A DNA stretch of 20,834 nt, from positions 1 through 20,834 of the forward strand of contig CAKRPI010000034.1 of the NCBI GenBank assembly GCA_934376945.1, read 5' to 3'. Below, one piece after another: positions 20,778 through 20,834 of this stretch (position 1 is the first letter of the stretch; every line of letters begins with the position of its first letter). The notes below the pieces were generated by a model. The model was not told the origin of the DNA. It was given only the letters and a program-made list of their open reading frames with translations, and did not search any database. Position numbers and translations under genes: made by a program. The stretch comes from an uncultured Lachnospiraceae bacterium. GTDB taxonomy: Bacteria; Bacillota; Clostridia; Lachnospirales; Lachnospiraceae.

Positions 20778-20834
20778 TTAATCAATCACTCTGACGCCTT
20801 CAACGTACATATTGATCTTCTCTACTTCCATTCC
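20778..20834 (-). CDS. Asp23/Gls24 family protein, C-terminal end only
   Basis: Only the last 18 codons and the TAA are inside the window. The visible peptide GMEVEKINMYVEGVRVID fits the C-terminus of Asp23/Gls24 (DUF322) proteins, which usually precede fakA in Firmicutes. These are small alkaline-shock or envelope-stress-associated proteins. The call relies on this short tail plus synteny. Confidence 0.7.
   Translation of the reverse strand, partial: GMEVEKINMYVEGVRVID

Noticed and set aside
1..20834. CRISPR arrays, tRNA or rRNA genes, insertion sequence genes, phage genes
   Set aside because: No regularly spaced repeats, no cloverleaf or rRNA-like stretches, and no transposase, integrase or phage structural protein were seen in any frame.

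Overview
The window reads as chromosomal DNA of a spore-forming, anaerobic Firmicute, most likely a gut Lachnospiraceae. The reasons are the strong AGGAGG-type ribosome sites, an alpha/beta-type spore protein, a YlbJ sporulation membrane protein, and the DUF6465, DUF1846 and Asp23-FakA-RecG families. The species assignment is inference. No tRNA, rRNA, CRISPR array, transposase or prophage gene was seen.

The two flanks look like conserved backbone. On the left, ylbJ (+) converges on a minus-strand operon of rsmD, coaD and a coiled-coil protein. On the right, an Asp23/Gls24 tail, fakA and recG run on the minus strand. In many Clostridia recG lies close to rsmD-coaD. Here about 14 kb separates them. 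From left to right this stretch holds a DUF1846 protein, a cytidylate-kinase-like protein, a complete Liv-type amino-acid ABC transporter (livJ-livH-livM-livG-livF, minus strand), a five-gene plus-strand operon (pxpB, pxpC, a PF07286 protein, pxpA, a DUF4392/PF14336 protein), a spore protein, a variant methylglyoxal synthase and a DUF6465 protein.

The most interesting part is positions 5530-14958. PxpA, PxpB and PxpC together form the prokaryotic ATP-dependent 5-oxoprolinase (5-oxoproline to glutamate). The two other operon genes belong to the two families that are fused in the animal D-glutamate cyclase DGLUCY (D-glutamate to 5-oxo-D-proline). The operon therefore looks like a cyclase plus 5-oxoprolinase module. 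It is transcribed away from the Liv-type transporter from two back-to-back consensus promoters whose -35 boxes form an inverted repeat. Each transcript starts with a terminator-like hairpin. I infer a co-regulated uptake and catabolism locus for glutamate, 5-oxoproline or D-glutamate-type compounds. The substrate and the stereochemistry are not settled by sequence.

Regulatory signals are unusually legible. They include a sigma-E-like promoter for ylbJ, a sigma-G-like promoter for the spore gene, a perfect TTGACA-17-TATAAT promoter for rsmD with tandem 24-bp repeats next to it, an 11-bp inverted repeat on the mgsA promoter, a terminator between livJ and livH, and a minus-strand terminator inside the ylbJ coding region.
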